A stretch of DNA of 6,089 nucleotides. It comes from Candidatus Altimarinota bacterium. Lineage in GTDB: Bacteria > Patescibacteriota > Gracilibacteria > BD1-5 > UBA2023. Location: positions 1 to 6,089 of the forward strand of contig CALREC010000047.1 of the NCBI GenBank assembly GCA_943355085.1, read 5' to 3'. This document shows positions 5,083 to 6,089 of this stretch, piece after piece; the stretch's first letter is position 1, and each line of letters begins with the position of its first letter. The position numbers and the translations under genes are program-made. The notes below the pieces were generated by a model. The model made no database searches, had not been told where the DNA came from, and was given only the letters and a program-made list of their open reading frames with translations.

Positions 5083-5700
5083 ATGAAAACTATAATACTC
5101 ACGAGTGTTCTTCTTGTGACTCTCGCAACTGCTGGAACTCTTACATATGCTGCAAATACCGACACTGGGGCAAATGTACTCAAGAAAAAATTTAATGACA
5201 TGCACCTCACAGAGAGTGATGAATCTCATTTTGAACGTTGAAATGACACGGAAGCCCGGGGTGGAATGAGATGATTCAACATGATGAGGTCAGAAAACAT
5301 GAGAACATGACCCATGACCAAACTCACCGATGCTGAAAAAACTCAATTAACAAAAATGACAGACGCAGAAAAAAAAGTATTTTTTGAGGCTAAAATAGCT
5401 TCAACAAAATCCCTTCGAGATGCACGAGAAAATGTGATCGATAAACTTATAAATGGAGAAACTCTGAGCGATACGGAAAAAGCAACCCTCGCTATCATTA
5501 AGACCGAACGAGCTGCACAAAAAACAGAACGTCTCGCTCGAGAAGCTCAGATGACGGAGATCAAGCCTATCATGGAAAAAGTAGGAGCAGGCACCACTCT
5601 GACAACAGAAGAAAAAGCCAAACTTGATGCCTTTAAGGCAACTATGCCACAAGGTGGGAAGTGAGGAAAAGATGGGAAAAAATGAAGAATGATGCGATAG
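5083..5700 (+). CDS. secreted Met-rich helical protein, Spy/CpxP-like
   Basis: 205 residues in code 25, ATG 5083 to TAG 5698-5700, with TGA glycines at 53, 64, 76, 194 and 201. ATG 5083 is chosen because it begins a classic signal peptide: MK, hydrophobic core 4-18, likely cleavage after TYA (A23). A longer frame starting from TTG at 5026 would bury it behind extra residues. The mature protein begins with a Met/Arg/Gly-rich segment (about 53-78, with GGMRGFNMM at 60-68). A helical, charged domain follows with [LM][TS]xxEK motifs at 81, 92, 128 and 173, the first two forming an 11-residue tandem repeat, and a GGKGGKDGKKGRMMR tail. LTxxE/Q repeats in a small exported helical protein recall Spy, CpxP and ZraP, which act as envelope chaperones or signalling accessories of two-component systems. 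That likeness fits its place behind a sensor kinase, but homology is not shown. No Shine-Dalgarno is present. Confidence 0.85.
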
Positions 5701-5730
5701 GCGGTTCGACAATCATAATATAGTACTATC

Positions 5731-5771
5731 AATAAATCCCCCTCTCTGGAGTCCAGAAAGGGGGATTTATT
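5731..5771. terminator. bidirectional intrinsic terminator
   Basis: AATAAATCCCCC (5731-5742) pairs with GGGGGATTTATT (5760-5771), a 12-bp stem, and CTGG (5746-5749) / CCAG (5753-5756) extends it around an AGT loop. The T-run is short and interrupted. It sits between two convergent genes, 30 bases after the TAG at 5700 and 8 bases from the stop at 5780, so it probably ends both transcripts. Confidence 0.85.
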
Positions 5772-5779
5772 ATAGCGTA

Positions 5780-6089
5780 TTAGTATTTAAATATCTTTAC
5801 AAAGTCTATAATATCATTCCATTGGGAAGTATAATTGCTGGTATTCTTGCGATTTCCCACATAGAGAGTTTGTAGTGGAGCATTATCAGCTACATAAGCT
5901 TGAGTCGGGGGAGAAGAGGTAATCTTTTCTTTATTATCCTTATCTCTGATAATAAGCCTTAGATCACTGTCTTTTTTTTCTACCCTCACTGTATAAAATA
6001 TATTATCAGAAAGACTCGATAGCTGTTGAGAATCGATAATCTGATAGTCATTCGAACTCGCAGCTGAATCTGGAGTTATCCTTTTTCCC
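5780..6089 (-). CDS. hypothetical protein, C-terminal part (runs off right edge)
   Basis: An open minus-strand frame enters from the right edge and ends in TAA (5782-5780), giving 102 visible residues. The GTG at 5989 is internal, not a start, because the frame stays open to 6089 and beyond. No TGA codons are present. The visible part has a Ser/Asp/Gln-rich stretch near the right edge (DSAASSNDYQIIDSQQ), then probable beta-strand segments (NIFYTVRVEKK, LRLIIRDKDNK), PPTQAYVADNAPLQTLYVGN and the ending WNDIIDFVKIFKY. The alternating strands and polar linkers would suit a beta-rich extracytoplasmic or surface domain, but I recognise no family. It converges on the secreted-protein gene with a shared terminator between them. 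The start, promoter and full length lie outside the window. Confidence 0.75.
   Translation of the reverse strand, partial: GKRITPDSAASSNDYQIIDSQQLSSLSDNIFYTVRVEKKDSDLRLIIRDKDNKEKITSSPPTQAYVADNAPLQTLYVGNRKNTSNYTSQWNDIIDFVKIFKY

Noticed and set aside
5001..5096. 31-codon ORF from ATG 5002 overlapping the secreted gene's start
   Set aside because: Short, lies within the hairpin, no start signal, and its frame ends inside the signal peptide region.
4872..5229. Minus-strand frames over the leader of the secreted-protein gene
   Set aside because: They oppose the signal peptide and leader structures and have no domain character.
1..6089. tRNA genes, CRISPR array, insertion sequence or integrase
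   Set aside because: No cloverleaf, no regularly spaced repeats, and no transposase or recombinase motifs were seen in either strand.

Overview
The window reads as bacterial chromosome from a lineage that uses genetic code 25, in which UGA is glycine and only UAA and UAG stop. Five of the eight supported coding regions carry 22 in-frame TGA codons between them. All eight end in TAA or TAG, and reading TGA as stop would cut the response regulator, histidine kinase and secreted protein into pieces. The best proof is the kinase: its conserved G2-box glycine (residue 392) is encoded by TGA. This code is known from Absconditabacteria (SR1) and Gracilibacteria (BD1-5/GN02), so one of these Patescibacteria/CPR groups is the likely source. 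No translation start in the window has a clear Shine-Dalgarno sequence, and genes are tightly packed with bidirectional hairpin terminators between convergent pairs.

Layout. 1-125: left-edge non-coding DNA with a -10-like element. 126-791 (+): hydrophilic Lys/Glu-rich protein of unknown function, with nine TGA glycines. 790-837: bidirectional terminator. 840-1400 (-): grpE, the DnaK nucleotide exchange factor. 1425-1964 (-): YtxH-like membrane-anchored helical protein, probably first gene of the grpE operon, with a near-leaderless start. 1965-2333: 369 bp with no convincing gene, but with a weak recoded ORF, alternative RNA pairings and promoter elements. 2334-2711 (+): small coiled-coil protein followed by a perfect-palindrome terminator. 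2712-2927: promoter region with a triple 11-bp direct repeat. 2928-3584 and 3599-4870 (+): an OmpR/PhoB-type response regulator and its sensor histidine kinase. 4871-5082: leader region with a matching direct repeat, a -10 box and two hairpins. 5083-5700 (+): secreted Met-rich helical protein with LTxxEK repeats, resembling Spy/CpxP. 5731-5771: bidirectional terminator. 5780-6089 (-): C-terminal part of an unknown protein that runs off the right edge.

The most interesting unit is 2862-5700. A two-component system is followed by a secreted helical protein. Both promoters carry TTTACA-like elements at exactly 11-bp spacing, the geometry used by PhoB/OmpR regulators. The sensor domain of the kinase and the mature N-terminus of the secreted protein share a Met-rich motif, GGMRxxxMM. 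My inference is a small envelope-sensing circuit like CpxRA-CpxP/Spy, possibly with a methionine-based (metal or partner) sensing surface, built in a recoded CPR bacterium.
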